Shown: piece by piece, positions 40,461 to 50,673 of the stretch
Layout of the letters: every line of letters starts with the position of its first letter
How positions within the stretch are numbered: the first letter of the stretch is position 1
NCBI GenBank assembly: GCA_946800325.1
Contig: OX326958.1
Span: 32,595,314 to 32,659,313 of the forward strand
Length of the DNA stretch: 64,000 nt
Direction: 5' to 3'
DNA from: Luzula sylvatica
Lineage: Eukaryota > Streptophyta > Magnoliopsida > Poales > Juncaceae
Program-made: the position numbers and the translations under genes
The notes under the pieces: model-generated
Seen by the model: only the letters and a program-made list of their open reading frames with translations
What the model was told of the DNA's origin: nothing
Databases searched by the model: none

Positions 40461-40747
40461 CTCTCTTGAGAAAGTAGATCTGAAAAAGTGAATTGGCGAG
40501 AGAATGAAAGAGGGATTACTTATGCTTATAAAGGGAGCGGACATAAGCGTCTAACGGTCAGAAATGACGAGAAGGTTCGGATCCAGCTGTACGTAATCCC
40601 AACGTTCGAATTTTCGAATCTCATTCGACCGTTGCAGAAATTCGGATCCAGCTGTAAACGGAATTAATTGGCTTCGCTTCTTGTAGATTTATTTTGTGTT
40701 AGTATTTCAATCAAGTACTGACGACGAGTCTGAGCCTCCTAATCGAA
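40400..40747. promoter_or_regulatory. Putative divergent promoter (copy 1)
   Basis: The interval separates a minus-strand start (40394) from a plus-strand start (40748). A minus-strand TATA-like TTTATAAG is at 40532-40525, and a (CT)n tract at about 40432-40456 lies in the would-be minus leader. The words AAATTCGGATCCAGCTGTA and GGTTCGGATCCAGCTGTACG form a local direct repeat near 40574 and 40638. The promoter role is inferred from layout only. Confidence 0.4.
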
Positions 40748-41586
40748 ATGGTTCGAAATCAGGTTCATTAAATTAAATAGCGTTGGAATTAAACCGGTGC
40801 CGATTTAGTTGCATAAATATCCCTGTAAATTTCTAATTTGTACATAAGGATCCCTGTAATAACCTAATTATGTTATAAACAGGTGAGACAAAAGATCTGG
40901 TGTAGAATGACTGGAAGACCTTTCGCTGACGAGGAGAAAGTGATATCTTTTCAAATCGAGAATAAACTGGTACCGTTTTCTTGCATTTATTTGATGTGAA
41001 AATCTATTCATGTGAAGTTAATTTTTTTATCTTTGATAATATACTTTGCGCTTTAATTTCGTGATTGATAAGTTTTTATTTTTATTTTGATCCTGTTATT
41101 TTAGGCGTCTTATCACCGGGCCATTGTAATTGCGGAGAGGGCTAAAGATGTGTGAGCCCTTCTTGTTATTAATCATTGAGAATTTACAAAAAGACCCCTT
41201 CATTATAAGGAATTAGTTGCAAAGAAGCCCCACCCCCAATATCAAAATCTCAAAAATGAAGGGGGTTTTCTTCAATTTCCAATAACACAGGGGATCATTT
41301 GCAAATATTGATTTTGATTTATTTTTGATTCACTATTCTCTTATTTATCAGTTAGCATTACCACTAAATTGTGTATCGTGGTTTTGTATGATAGGTTGTT
41401 GAAATTACCGTGTTCTTGAGCAATTTTGCGGTGATACAACCTGCGGTTACTGGTGGTACTGCCGGTACGACTGGTACGGAGAATAAACTGGCACATGCTT
41501 TCGACTGCCTGATCAAAGATTGGGTATTGAAAAAGGATATGGCTCCAATTAGGACAATAAGAGGGTTCGATCAGAAAATGGCATGA
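40748..41586 (+). CDS. Candidate four-exon gene, unknown 112-residue protein (copy 1)
   Basis: Four open exons with GT-AG borders, all in phase 0: 40748-40762, 40883-40969, 41105-41149 and 41395-41586. The start ATG sits in GAAATGG, a good plant context. The exons read MVRNQ, then VRQKIWCRMTGRPFADEEKV and onward, then ASYHRAIVIAERAKD, then VVEITVFLSNFAVIQPAVTG and onward to the end FDQKMA and TGA. Exon 4 includes a Gly/Thr-rich linker (GGTAGTTGT), and ENKLA occurs twice, at the end of exon 2 and after the linker. No signal peptide or membrane segment is evident. I do not recognise the family. The four-exon structure keeping frame is better than chance, but transcription is unproven. The copy at 60139-60977 shows no difference I could find, introns included, so conservation between copies gives no evidence of selection. 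Confidence 0.4.
41150..41394 (+). other. Third intron of the candidate gene
   Basis: Begins GTGTGAGCC and ends TATGATAG, AT-rich, with AAAGACCCCTTCATT and a C-run CCCCACCCCC near 41229. If the intron is retained, translation stops at once (GTG TGA), giving a 50-residue product. Confidence 0.35.
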
Positions 41587-41886
41587 CTTTTATTACAAAA
41601 AAATCCTTCGCTACAGTGAAGGTATTACTTAATCGTCATTGTAATATTAATTTTGTAATAGTAATATTACTCACATACCAATTCTCAGAAGAAGAAAAGT
41701 TTCAAATTTGGACAAATCATTCAAATTATAGAACATAAACCTTCTACGCAATCCCCAAAATTGGTACAGAAAAGAACATGTGTTGGTACGACTGGTACAA
41801 AATCCAAAAGAATAGCTATTAGGGAATTTTTCATATTTACCCCTGCAAAATCTCAAAATTAATGATTTATTTTTTTGGTTATTTAG

Positions 41887-41997
41887 GATGCGATATTTCG
41901 AGTTATGGCTGCGATATTTAGGAAAGTGATAGCGTCGGTACCAAAATATAAGAAATCTCGATACAATCCATCTTCATACCGCAGCCGAGTTTTCCAT
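41887..41997 (+). other. Exon-like segment downstream of the candidate gene (copy 1)
   Basis: After TTATTTAG an open frame reads DAIFRVMAAIFRKVIASV, then YNPSSYRSRVFH, and meets a GTACGT donor-like site. A later acceptor (GTGTAG at 42097-42102) would add GTG TGA. It may be a last exon of an alternative transcript, but exon 4 ends in its own stop, so the connection is unclear. In copy 2 the donor reads GTACAT and the MITE lies a few bases further on. Confidence 0.25.
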
Positions 41998-42867
41998 GTA
42001 CGTATTCCCTTAACTTTTTCTAAATATTTTTCTGTTTGTTATGCACTGGTATTATGCAAAGAGATCCATGAAGTTTTGTAATTAAATTGTTTGTTTGTGT
42101 AGGTGTGATGCCGAAGAACTCAAGGCGTCACTGTGCAGAAATGAGTCTCGAGGAGATAAAATCATCATAAAATTCTTTTTTAAATAATATTTTATGTATA
42201 CTCACGATTATTTTCTTTTTTCTAAATTCCACAGACAAGCATAGGGATAATATGATATTTAAAATTTTGAGAAGGGTAAATACAATACTTCTAAGAGGGT
42301 TCATTTGACATTTCAGACTTTTGAGCAATATTTCTTTATTAGGCGATACCATCATTAGCATCATTGATTCATTCATCTTTCTAATTATTATAGTCTTAAT
42401 AGCTAACATAATTCTTGGAAGCATATTATCGAACACCTTAAATGCATGGAACAATAGTAAATTAAAATAGTGAAATTTATTATATATTTTTTGTTTTTTA
42501 TGTAATATTGTTAATAGATGCATACTAAGTACAGGGAGTGTTAGTTTAGTTTTATTTATGATGTATATTGTATTATTAATTATTAATGTAGATGTGTATT
42601 TGGTGGTCTGTAGAATGATATGTTAATTGGCGCGGTCTTTAATGGGCTTCTTTAATGGGCTTCCGAAATGAATGTGTTGGTAGATTATGCGTTAATTACT
42701 AAAGTGTCCATTAATATATTTTGTGGAAAATAAAGAAAGATATTTATGAGTTACTATTAATTAAACTGCATTTCGTAAATCAATATTTATTGATTAGTGA
42801 GAAACCATATATAGATCAAGTTACATTTCCCCAAATCATTGATTAAATGATCAATTAACACATGAAT
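41998..42867. other. AT-rich 3' flank of the duplicated gene block
   Basis: Contains the empty target site TTA at 42010-42012 of the copy-2 MITE. A 131-codon minus-strand frame (42128-42523) is low-complexity and is shortened by a substitution making a stop in copy 2, so I do not call it. The word AATGGGCTTC is repeated near 42640. Confidence 0.6.
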
Positions 42868-43281
42868 ATAGTTACTATTAATTAACACATGATATATACG
42901 TAACATATTAATTAATTAGGGCAATTTTGTGGTACATCTTTTTAAAAAAATATTTCGGATATTTCTTACAATAGATAGATCTTTATTGCTTATGTGAATG
43001 GTGATTTAAAAACGATGTATCACCCAATTGAATTAAAAAAAAATGATGTATCATAGAATCACCCAATTGATTTATATGTTAATTATATGGCATGTATTAA
43101 TTAATTATGTACCATGTACATAATTAACATAGTAATTACTTATGTTTAATATTATATAGTGTCTATCTTGTTGAAATGTCATGACAAAGTATTTGTTCAT
43201 AAAAAAGTATCACAGATCTAAAAAATATATCACACTTCTAATAAAATGTATATTGTACTTCTACAAATACATATTTAAGAT

Positions 43282-43286
<5 letters not shown>
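42868..43286. repeat. Dispersed AT-rich repeat, partial copy 1
   Basis: Shares long stretches with 45118-45440 (ACACATGATATATA, GGCAATTTTGTGGTACATC, TTGAAATGTCATGACAAAG) and then jumps to sequence matching 45848-45945 (AAGTATCACAGATCT, ATATTTAAGATGGTATA). The middle part present in the second copy is absent here. Confidence 0.75.

Positions 43287-43322
<36 letters not shown>
43287..43322. repeat. (TA)n microsatellite, left flank of the TIR element
   Basis: Pure TA dinucleotides. A matching TA tract (about 44377-44405) flanks the other side of the element, so the insertion target was probably a TA microsatellite. Confidence 0.9.
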
Positions 43323-43327
<5 letters not shown>

Positions 43328-44372
43328 TTAACTAAAAAGCTTGTACAAGTAATACTTAGTTTTTGCTTGTAAGTTTCTAACCGTCGGATCCCATCTTGAT
43401 TCGTGCAAACTTTTTCAATCCACTGTCCCGTTAATTAAAAACAACCTCCGTCAAAAACTTAAATCTCCATCTTTTTGAAAAGAACTTCAATCTCCATCAA
43501 AACCTTCACTGGCATATCTACCTTCTCTTGCGAGCTGCTCTATCAAAAGCCCCTCCCTTCTTCATTGCTTCTGGATAAGACTCTTTTGACGAAGGAAGCA
43601 TTAGAAGTTCTCATATCAACAGCCCCATCTCTCCCGAAACTCCATATTACAAGAAGAACTGCATCTCTGAAAACTCTATTTCATCTGCAATTATCAACAC
43701 CCTAAGAAATGCAACAACATGAAACATGAAATTTGTACCAATTCTCAATCAATTTAATTGAACTCTTCCTCTTTTAGCTGACCATAGCATATCGCAAAGA
43801 GAAACTAACCAATCAGATCTCATAAAGATAAAATCAATTGTAGCTGGATTTTTGGGGACCAGAAATGCAAGCACAGTTTTCAGCTTTTAAGGAGGCAACG
43901 TAGTTAGCTGAGCTGAACCTCTAGCAGTAGACTCACTTGAATTCTAACTAGCACATCTACCAGCTATCAGGCGATCGTGACTGCTTGGTTGGAGTACTGG
44001 TGACTAGGTGCCTCGCCACGAGGGTAGCGACGACTCAACGATGGCAAACGGAGACGAGGGATTCGGGTCAGAAAGAGATACCTCAACAAACCCACACCAC
44101 TCACCAGTGGCGGGCCTGTTGATGATCAGAGGGAGACGCCTATAGTTTCTCTTGCCTTGAGTTCACTATGAATGAAGAGAGGGAAAGAAACAGCAGAGAT
44201 AAAGGGTTTTGCAAACGAGAAGAGGAAACATAGAGCAATCAAATTGACGGAGAGAGTTAGAGATAGACGGAAGCGTGCTTTTGTAATCAAAAGACGGATC
44301 TTCACGCAGATCTAACGGTCAGAGATGTACAAGCAAAATATAGTGATTACTTGTACAAGTTTTTTAGTTAAC

Positions 44373-44376
<4 letters not shown>
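43323..44376. mobile_element. TIR element in a TA microsatellite, possibly Mutator-like with captured DNA
   Basis: The left end AGAGATTAACTAAAAAGC, then TTGTACAAGTAAT, matches the reverse complement of the right end (AGAGGTTAACTAAAAAAC, then TTGTACAAGTAAT). Weaker similarity extends to about 65 bp (TTTTGCTTGTA, then AACCGTCGGATC versus GACCGTTAGATC). The 1.05-kb interior is less AT-rich than the flanks and carries no transposase. It includes a 76-codon plus frame (43475-43705) and, on the minus strand near 44150-44270, leader-like pyrimidine-rich sequence with a short ATG frame. Long TIRs plus gene-like filler suggest a Pack-MULE-type non-autonomous element. The TSD cannot be read inside TA repeats. 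Confidence 0.55.
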
Positions 44377-44408
<32 letters not shown>

Positions 44409-45117
44409 CTCTCTCTTTTCTCTCTACCTTCAATTACCTCACTGATGGATCGCCTCTATTTCTCTGCCTGAAACTCGACCTCCATGGTTCTAGTGCTTTT
44501 CCTGAAGGGATCTGCATCTTGCCGCTCCCCTCGTTCTTCCTATGTCCTCTTTTCTAGGTGCCGAAACCCTAACTTTTTTATCTCGTGATTCTGTCGTAAA
44601 TATCTAGAGTTCGACCCCTCTCTTGCTTCTTCCAGATTCGATAGAGAGCCAAATGTCAACGAACCCAATTTTGTGTAAAAAGGTGAAATCTTATTTTATT
44701 TCATTTGTTTCTTCAAAGGGTGATTCTTTCGATTCGTTTTTCCTTTGATTTGCATAAATTGATCAATGATTGTCTTTTAGAGATCAATGATTGCCTTGTA
44801 GATTGATTGTTTTTCAGATTTCATTGCTTGTCGCTGCTTCTAGAGATCAATTGAATAACTTTAATTTATGTTTTTGTGATTAGGTTGTTTATGCCGAATC
44901 AAGTTCATGATTACGGAGTGAGTTTGGTGTTGAGTCTGATTTGGGGGAAATAGTATACACGAGGCATTCTGGGCTCGGATTTGGGGAAATAACTGACATA
45001 AAGCATTTGTTGGCTCTGATTAAAGATAATAGCATACTTGGCTCGAAATGGATTCTCGCTCAGACATTCAATCGAACTGGGTCAAGCACTACTAGAGAAT
45101 ATTTGGGATATTTCTCA
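44377..45117. other. Unassigned sequence with 5'-leader-like character
   Basis: After the right TA tract comes a pyrimidine-rich stretch (TCTCTCTTTTCTCTCTACC) and GCCGAAACCCTAAC, typical of plant transcript leaders, but no long frame follows the ATG at about 44444. It may be a captured promoter/leader fragment. Nothing else recognised. Confidence 0.35.
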
Positions 45118-45950
45118 TGATATATAGTTACTATTAATTAACACATGATATATAAGTAACATATAAATTAATTAGGGCAATTTTGTGGTACATCTTTTTA
45201 AAAAAATATTTCGCATATTTCTTACAATAAATAGATCTTTATTGCTTATGTGAATGGTGATTTAAAAACGATGTATCACCCAATTAATTAAAAAATATGA
45301 GGTATCATAGAATTACCCAATTAATTTATATATATTAATTATATGGCATATATTAATTAATTACCATGCATTAATAATTAACATAGTAATTACTTATGTT
45401 TATTATTTTGTTGAAATGTCATGACAAAGTATTTGTTCAAAATCATAGCAAGACAATTATTATTTTTCATTTTTTTCTTGATTTCCGGTGGTGTATTTTT
45501 TACCTAAAGTATAATGCACTCAAAATATTTTACGTCATCATACTAAACAAAGACTAACATTAACCAAATGTTTTTATTGTGTATATCTCAAACATTGTAT
45601 ATTATTTCGACACATGATAATATGGAATAACAATACCAGTGATAATATATTTCTCGACACTGAATATTTGTTGCGGGTATTAGTTCAATATTGATCAGCA
45701 CGATCTATCAAAACTTCACGAGTCGCTATGTGACATTTTTTTAAGGTTTATTAGTACTAAAAAAATCAAAACAGGTATCGTAATATTCAAAAATGTATAT
45801 TTCGAATATAATATAATGTTATAATTCAAAAATATATATTGTAATTGAAAAAAAGTATCACAGATCTAAAAAATATCTCACAATTGTAACAAAATGTATA
45901 TTTTACTTCTACAAATAAATATTTAAGATGGTATAAACAAAACAAAAACA
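45118..45950. repeat. Dispersed AT-rich repeat, most complete copy
   Basis: The left part matches 42868-43190. The part from 45622 (AATATGGAATAACAATACC, CACGAGTCGCTATGTGAC) matches 48741-49035. The right part (AAGTATCACAGATCT) matches 43200-43286. No TIR, poly(A) tail or coding capacity was identified, so the class is unknown. Confidence 0.7.
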
Positions 45951-45951
45951 A

Positions 45952-45959
<8 letters not shown>

Positions 45960-45995
<36 letters not shown>
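45960..45995. repeat. (TA)18 microsatellite
   Basis: Pure TA dinucleotides after a short A run. A 92-codon minus-strand frame crossing it (45826-46104) encodes YIYIYI low complexity and is not a gene. Confidence 0.95.
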
Positions 45996-45997
<2 letters not shown>

Positions 45998-47880
45998 CAG
46001 GGGAAAAAAAGGCTATAGCTAAAGAAAATCTCTACTGCCATCATACTACATCGAGCAATTACAAATCTTCTTGAAATAGAAATAATGGAAGTTAACTTGA
46101 TCAATCAAATGAACAAATTTTTCGTTAAGATACTAGAATAAATCTAGCATGTTGTGAGTTATACCTTAAAATTTTGAGAAGAATTATTTTAAACATATTT
46201 TAAAGAATTAAAAAAGAGATTTTAACACATTAAATCACTTAGTTAAGATATAAATTGTTAATAATATCATGAGAAATTACTTAACTATTTGATTTTTTGT
46301 TATTTTCAGAGTTAAAAATGGGAATTTGGCAATTTGGAAATCATGGTTGCATTCCTCTTTCTTTTATGAAGAATTTGATACATAATATCATAATATTCTG
46401 AGAAGGGATGAGAGAGAAGTGCCACATATTTCTAATTGAGAGAGAGAAAGTGGGACCCACATATTGCTAATTGAACTCACACCTTTAAGCACTCAACTGA
46501 TCTAACTGCCACATATTTCTCTCCATTTTTCACTAATGGACGCCTTCATTGGTCTTCTGATGTGTAAAGTTGAACTGAATCGAATCAGTGCCTGATTTTT
46601 CGACGAAATCACTAAAGAGGGTGTAACTTCCTTTCCGGTGCACCAAATTGAAGACTTCCTCAGGCAATCAAGCTCCCCCAGTTCAAGCACTCCCTGTACT
46701 CATCCTCCAGAAGCCAAGAAGGATCTACCTCCAAGCTTGACTATCCAATTTAGATTTATTCTACCTTTTATTTTGTGTAATTTAGGGTTTTAATTTTTAT
46801 TTTGATTGAATCTTGTGAAAAAACAGTTTATATATGTTCATCTGAGTTTGATTATTGATCCTGACCATCTTTCAATTTTTCTTGATTTTATTTTATTTTA
46901 TTTGGAATTTTTGAGTCAAGAAACCCTAATTTTTGAAAGTCATTATGTGAATTAAATATTAATTTAATTCGATCTGTTCAAAGTAAAATAACACATTTTC
47001 TTGTAGATCTAAATCACCTCTTGAAAGTACCTTAAACAGAATTCTAATTTTATTAGTATTTAAATTAATATTGATTTCCAAAATGCCGCTTAATCGGCAA
47101 TTTATGTGGTTTCATCTCGCACTTTTGTTGTAACTCTTGTGAACATTTTCAGATCTTTTTAAATCAAACAAAAACTGTTTTCAGATAGTATTTCCACCGT
47201 ACTTTCAGTTAAAATCAATCTCATTTCATGTAATAATGAAAATTAGGAGAAATTATATCTACTAAAGATATTTTCGTATTTCATGAAATTTTTGTATTTC
47301 TTGATGTTTTTTGTCTAGTTCCCTCAAATTGTTTTTAAATTTATAATTGTCCTCTCTTTTCCTTTCTCCGACTCCTCGTCCTGTTGTTTTAGTCGAAAGA
47401 TTCATTAATAAATCATTCGATGAGCCGGATTTTGGATGATTCTCTAAAGATATGCAGTGATGAAATAAATATATTTATCTTTATTGTTAATAATACGGGT
47501 TTGTTCTTCTCATTGATAACTATATATAGCTTCATTAACTGAAGTAGAAATCTGTTGAGCATCATTTTGACTCAAGCAAAAGATTTTTTTAATTAATATA
47601 GTATTGGATAAATAGGGTAATGATCCACGGAGATATATGCAAGTTAATTCAGATTATTAATTCATAAATTACGTATATATGATTCAAACTCACCAGATGT
47701 GTTTCTTATGATATTCCAGAGATGTGATCAAAATTTGGTACAATTTGGTGTTAAGAAGACAAAGTTATGGATTAATTACAAATCAGTCCCTGGAACTTAA
47801 TGAAAAAGCTTAGTAAAGTTTGTCAACATGATGTGGTTCTGAAGTGATTTACAAATTCAATTACTCTCTTTAAATTCAAA
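45996..47880. other. AT-rich region without a called gene
   Basis: Contains no recognisable domain. The best open stretch is 46590-46750, which reads FFDEITKEGVTSFPVHQIED and a Ser/Pro-rich continuation on the plus strand and is also open on the minus strand (46502-46690). It has no start or splice context I trust. Leader-like TTTAGGGTTTTAATTTTTA and AAACCCTAATTTTTG words occur near 46780 and 46920. Confidence 0.4.
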
Positions 47881-48272
47881 TTCCAAATCTCTACAATCCA
47901 CGGCCAAAATCATGGGCTCGAATCTCAAAACCCTCTTTTTCTGCCTTGACATCTCCAAAAAGTAACTCGATTATTACCTCTGGATTTGCCTTATCATGCG
48001 ATACAAACAACCATCTTCCTCCTTCTTCTTCTTCTTCTTCTTCTTCTCCTGACATCATCCTCATTCATGGGTTTGTTGGAATCAGGCTCGGGATTCGAGA
48101 GGAGGATGGAGATAAGACCAGAGCAGGAAGAGGTGGTGAAGAATGACCGATGCGAGTTGAGATGGTCTAAAAGAGGGATGATGGGAACATCGACGCCGTC
48201 TTTAGGTGACTTATCTGGCGCCGGCGAGTCTACCTCAGTCAAAGTTGCCTTTCGTTGGAAGAAGGTGTCCAT
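47881..48272 (-). pseudogene. TYW3-domain (wybutosine synthesis) pseudogene fragment
   Basis: Minus-strand frame from ATG 48272-48270: MDTFFQRKATLTEVD, then DKSPKDGVDVPIIPLLDHLN, then SFFTTSSCSG. This is the N-terminal signature of the TYW3 family, which in plants is the amino end of the multidomain tRNA wybutosine-synthesising protein acting on the modified guanosine next to the anticodon of tRNA-Phe. The arginine that normally follows the CSG motif is leucine here. A TCT/AGA microsatellite (about 48018-48048) adds an Arg run and breaks the frame. The homology resumes one frame over as GRWLFVSHDKANPEVIIELL, then shifts again near 47932-47940 to RFEPMILAVDCRDLE. All three frames are collinear with the family order, so this is one decayed copy of at least about 125 codons. 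No introns are visible, and the rest of the gene is missing. Confidence 0.8.
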
Positions 48273-48299
48273 GTAGAGCTGACAAAATCTGATCCGGTC

Positions 48300-48740
48300 C
48301 AAAAAAATGATCCAACCCTTTCTAATCCGAACCCAATCCGAACCGAAAATATTGAAAAATCAACGATCCGAATCAGAAATCGAACTGAAACCGAATGATC
48401 CGAATCCGAAATGAAATCGAATCCGAATGATCCGAATCCGACCCGAACATGAATGACCCGAAATCCGAATGAACCGAAATCCGAACTAATCCGAATCCGA
48501 ATGACCCACTCACGATCTGAATTGCCTGAAACTCATGACCAATTTAATATATTATTGATAAAATTAATATACTATTGCTAAAATGTCTTGAAATCAATAA
48601 AATATATTCCGTATTAATCCGAAATCCGAATTATTCGAAAGTTAAATAATCAAGATTCAAATGACTCGAAAAACGAAACGATCCGGAATCAAATGATTCG
48701 AAAGCCGAAACGATCAGAAACCGTATGACTCGAAAAACGA
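48300..48740. repeat. Degenerate CCGAAT minisatellite
   Basis: Short degenerate units built on AATCCGAA, GATCCGAA and GACCCGAA are repeated for about 440 bp, interrupted by an AT segment near 48540-48610. They begin immediately upstream of the TYW3 pseudogene start and end at the third copy of the dispersed AT-rich repeat. Confidence 0.8.
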
Positions 48741-49035
48741 AATATGGAATAACAATACCAGTGATAATATATTTCTCGACACCGAATATTTTTCGCGGGT
48801 ATTGGTTCAATACTGGTCAGCACGATCTATCAAAACTTCACGAGTCGCTATGTGACATTTTTTAAGGTTTATTTGTACTAAAAAAATCAAAACAGGTATA
48901 CTAATATTCAAAATGTATATTTCACATCTAATATAATGTTATAATTCAAAAATATATATTGTAATTGAAAAAAGTATCACGGATCTAAAAAATATCTCAC
49001 ACTTATAATAAAATGTATATTGTACTTTTAAAAAA
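48741..49035. repeat. Dispersed AT-rich repeat, partial copy 3
   Basis: Collinear with 45622-45905: AATATGGAATAACAATACC, GTCAGCACGATCTATC, ACTTCACGAGTCGCTATG, ATCACGGATCTAAAAAA. Direct orientation relative to the other copies. Confidence 0.8.
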
Positions 49036-49087
49036 TATCTCACACTTATAACATAAAATTGGCTTTGTTCAGATGTACGTGTGTTCG

Positions 49088-49109
49088 CCCCCCCCCCCCC
49101 CCCCCCCCC
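49088..49109. repeat. (C)22 homopolymer
   Basis: Twenty-two consecutive C on the plus strand in otherwise AT-rich DNA. The 72-codon frame that starts in it (49081-49299) is not supported as a gene. Confidence 0.95.
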
Positions 49110-50098
49110 TCAGCTCTGGATATGTCCAGTTCACGCACACAGTGCGAAACATATTTTATTTCTAACACTAACATGCATCTATTTGAAGGCTTTTGATTTC
49201 TCATTCTTCTTCTTCTTTTCTAAAATTGGAGAAATGAGGAAGGTATACATATTTTTCATATGTTATGTTTTAAAAGAAAAATTTGTGACTTTGTTCTGAA
49301 GAATCACATTTGAATTTCGAATGTGTTATTTGTTTACTTCTTCAAAGACAAAAAGTTTTATTTAATCTCACGTGATTTTAAAAAATATATAACTACTTCT
49401 ACGTTAATCTGGTCACTTAGTTAAAAGAAAATCTTCTTTCAATATAATATGTCGAAATAATACACACAATTAATTGAACATTTTCATTGTTATTACTAGA
49501 ACTAATTTGTCCAAATAAGTACAACTTATGTAATTTGAATTTTAAGCCACATTAATATGTGCTCTTCTATAATAAAAATCAAATAACCTAAATCAAAATA
49601 TTGAAAACGTGCCAGCTTGCATGAAAGGTTAGCTACGTAACTATTTTCCATGAACCCTTCAACATTAGTACTATGGTTAACTATGATTAATATAGAATGA
49701 TCTACCTCAATGATTTGGATGAATGTCTTAACAAAGACTTGATCCTAGGTTCCATTTTCATGTAGTATAACATTTCGTGTATTTAACAGCATGTGACATT
49801 AGAATAGATTTTTGATACACGCTTAATTAATATTATAATTATAATTATAATTATAATTATAATCTTGATACATGTTGTCCAAAATATTATACATGATAAT
49901 GCATAAACAAAATCATCAATGAGAATTTGACATTTTCACTTTTTATATGATCCTAACAAAATCAAACACACATTAGAAAATCCAGAGTTCATAAGCATGC
50001 ATGGAACCATGCACCTCACACCTAATGTATACCTTTAGGAAATTAGATAATTTATAAAATCAAAGAAAACTCTATAATGTACATGAAAAAAATTATGG
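49110..50098. other. AT-rich intergenic region with a TAATTA microsatellite
   Basis: No gene recognised. A six-base TTATAA-type repeat runs from about 49831 to 49863, and a CTTCTTCTTCTTT tract lies near 49205. Confidence 0.6.
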
Positions 50099-50229
50099 AT
50101 GCGTCAAAGAAGTGATTAAAAGAATTAATTAAATTGATTAGCACTTAAATTAATGTTTAGTTGAATTGATTCAACTAAAAAATCTAATTAATTCAATTAA
50201 TTTATTTAGTCATTCCTCGATTGACGCAT
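50099..50229. mobile_element. Small foldback (MITE-like) element
   Basis: The ends ATGCGTCAA and TTGACGCAT are perfect inverses. The arms continue as GATTAAAAGAATTAATTAAA versus the reverse complement of TTAATTCAATTAATTTATTT, with a centre rich in TTGAATTGATTCAA. At 131 bp it is too short to code. TSD not established. Confidence 0.55.
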
Positions 50230-50487
50230 TTATGTATAGCTCAAACATGATACGACTGCGCCACGAGTGACCTGCAAAATGTCAAAATTCTCACATATAT
50301 ATATGCTTCACAAAATGAGTCATGCTCAAACATGATACAATCCCCTCTTCAACAGAAAAGACACATTTAGACACATTTATCTTTATTTATAGCTCGGAAA
50401 ATTTAAAACATGTTATGTATGCATACACAGTTTAATACTGCAAAATACTAAAATTAAAGAACACATAATATGTAATGCACGTAATAA

Positions 50488-50673
50488 CAAAAAAGTATAA
50501 ACGACAGACAAAAACCTATATATTTTATGGACCAAATGATCTTTTCTTTAATTAGGATTTAGTGGTTACTAAATGATGTCAAAATTACTAGGCATAATTT
50601 CTGGTATATCATATTTGTCTATACAAAAATATTATTATCAAATTTGTCCCTCAAAAGCTCAACTATTTACAAA
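50488..50673. repeat. 186-bp direct repeat, left copy
   Basis: Begins CAAAAAAGTATAAACGAC and ends CTCAACTATTTACAAA. The right copy is 51418-51603, also 186 bp, with only a few substitutions and no indel. The 744-bp interior holds diverged tandem halves. The arrangement resembles a very small LTR element (TRIM-like), but TG/CA ends, a primer-binding site and a polypurine tract are not evident. Confidence 0.8.

Larger units (their letters stand above)
29657..42830. repeat. Segmental duplication, copy 1
   Basis: This interval is repeated in direct orientation from 54676 to the window end, starting at the word GAAACACCCCTTTTATG in both places. Offsets are about 25.0 kb before the 5.6-kb copy-1-only segment, 19.41 kb from 37293, 19391 bp from 39467 to 41997, and 21170 bp after the copy-2 MITE. 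The divergence is uneven: visible differences are frequent near 30.9 and 31.4 kb and almost absent between 39.3 and 42.0 kb. The duplication continues past the right edge of the window. Confidence 0.95.

Noticed and set aside
41671..41856. 61-codon minus-strand frame conserved in both copies (also 61062-61247)
   Set aside because: The whole region is near-identical between copies, so conservation means nothing. It lies between candidate exons of the opposite strand and shows no domain.
42128..42523. 131-codon minus-strand frame
   Set aside because: AT-rich low-complexity Ile/Leu/Lys translation. A substitution truncates it to 95 codons in copy 2 and it has no promoter or splice context.
47946..48276. 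Plus-strand frames of 66 and 96 codons across the TYW3 fragment
   Set aside because: They are antisense to the recognisable TYW3 reading frames and contain a Leu/Ser run from the microsatellite.
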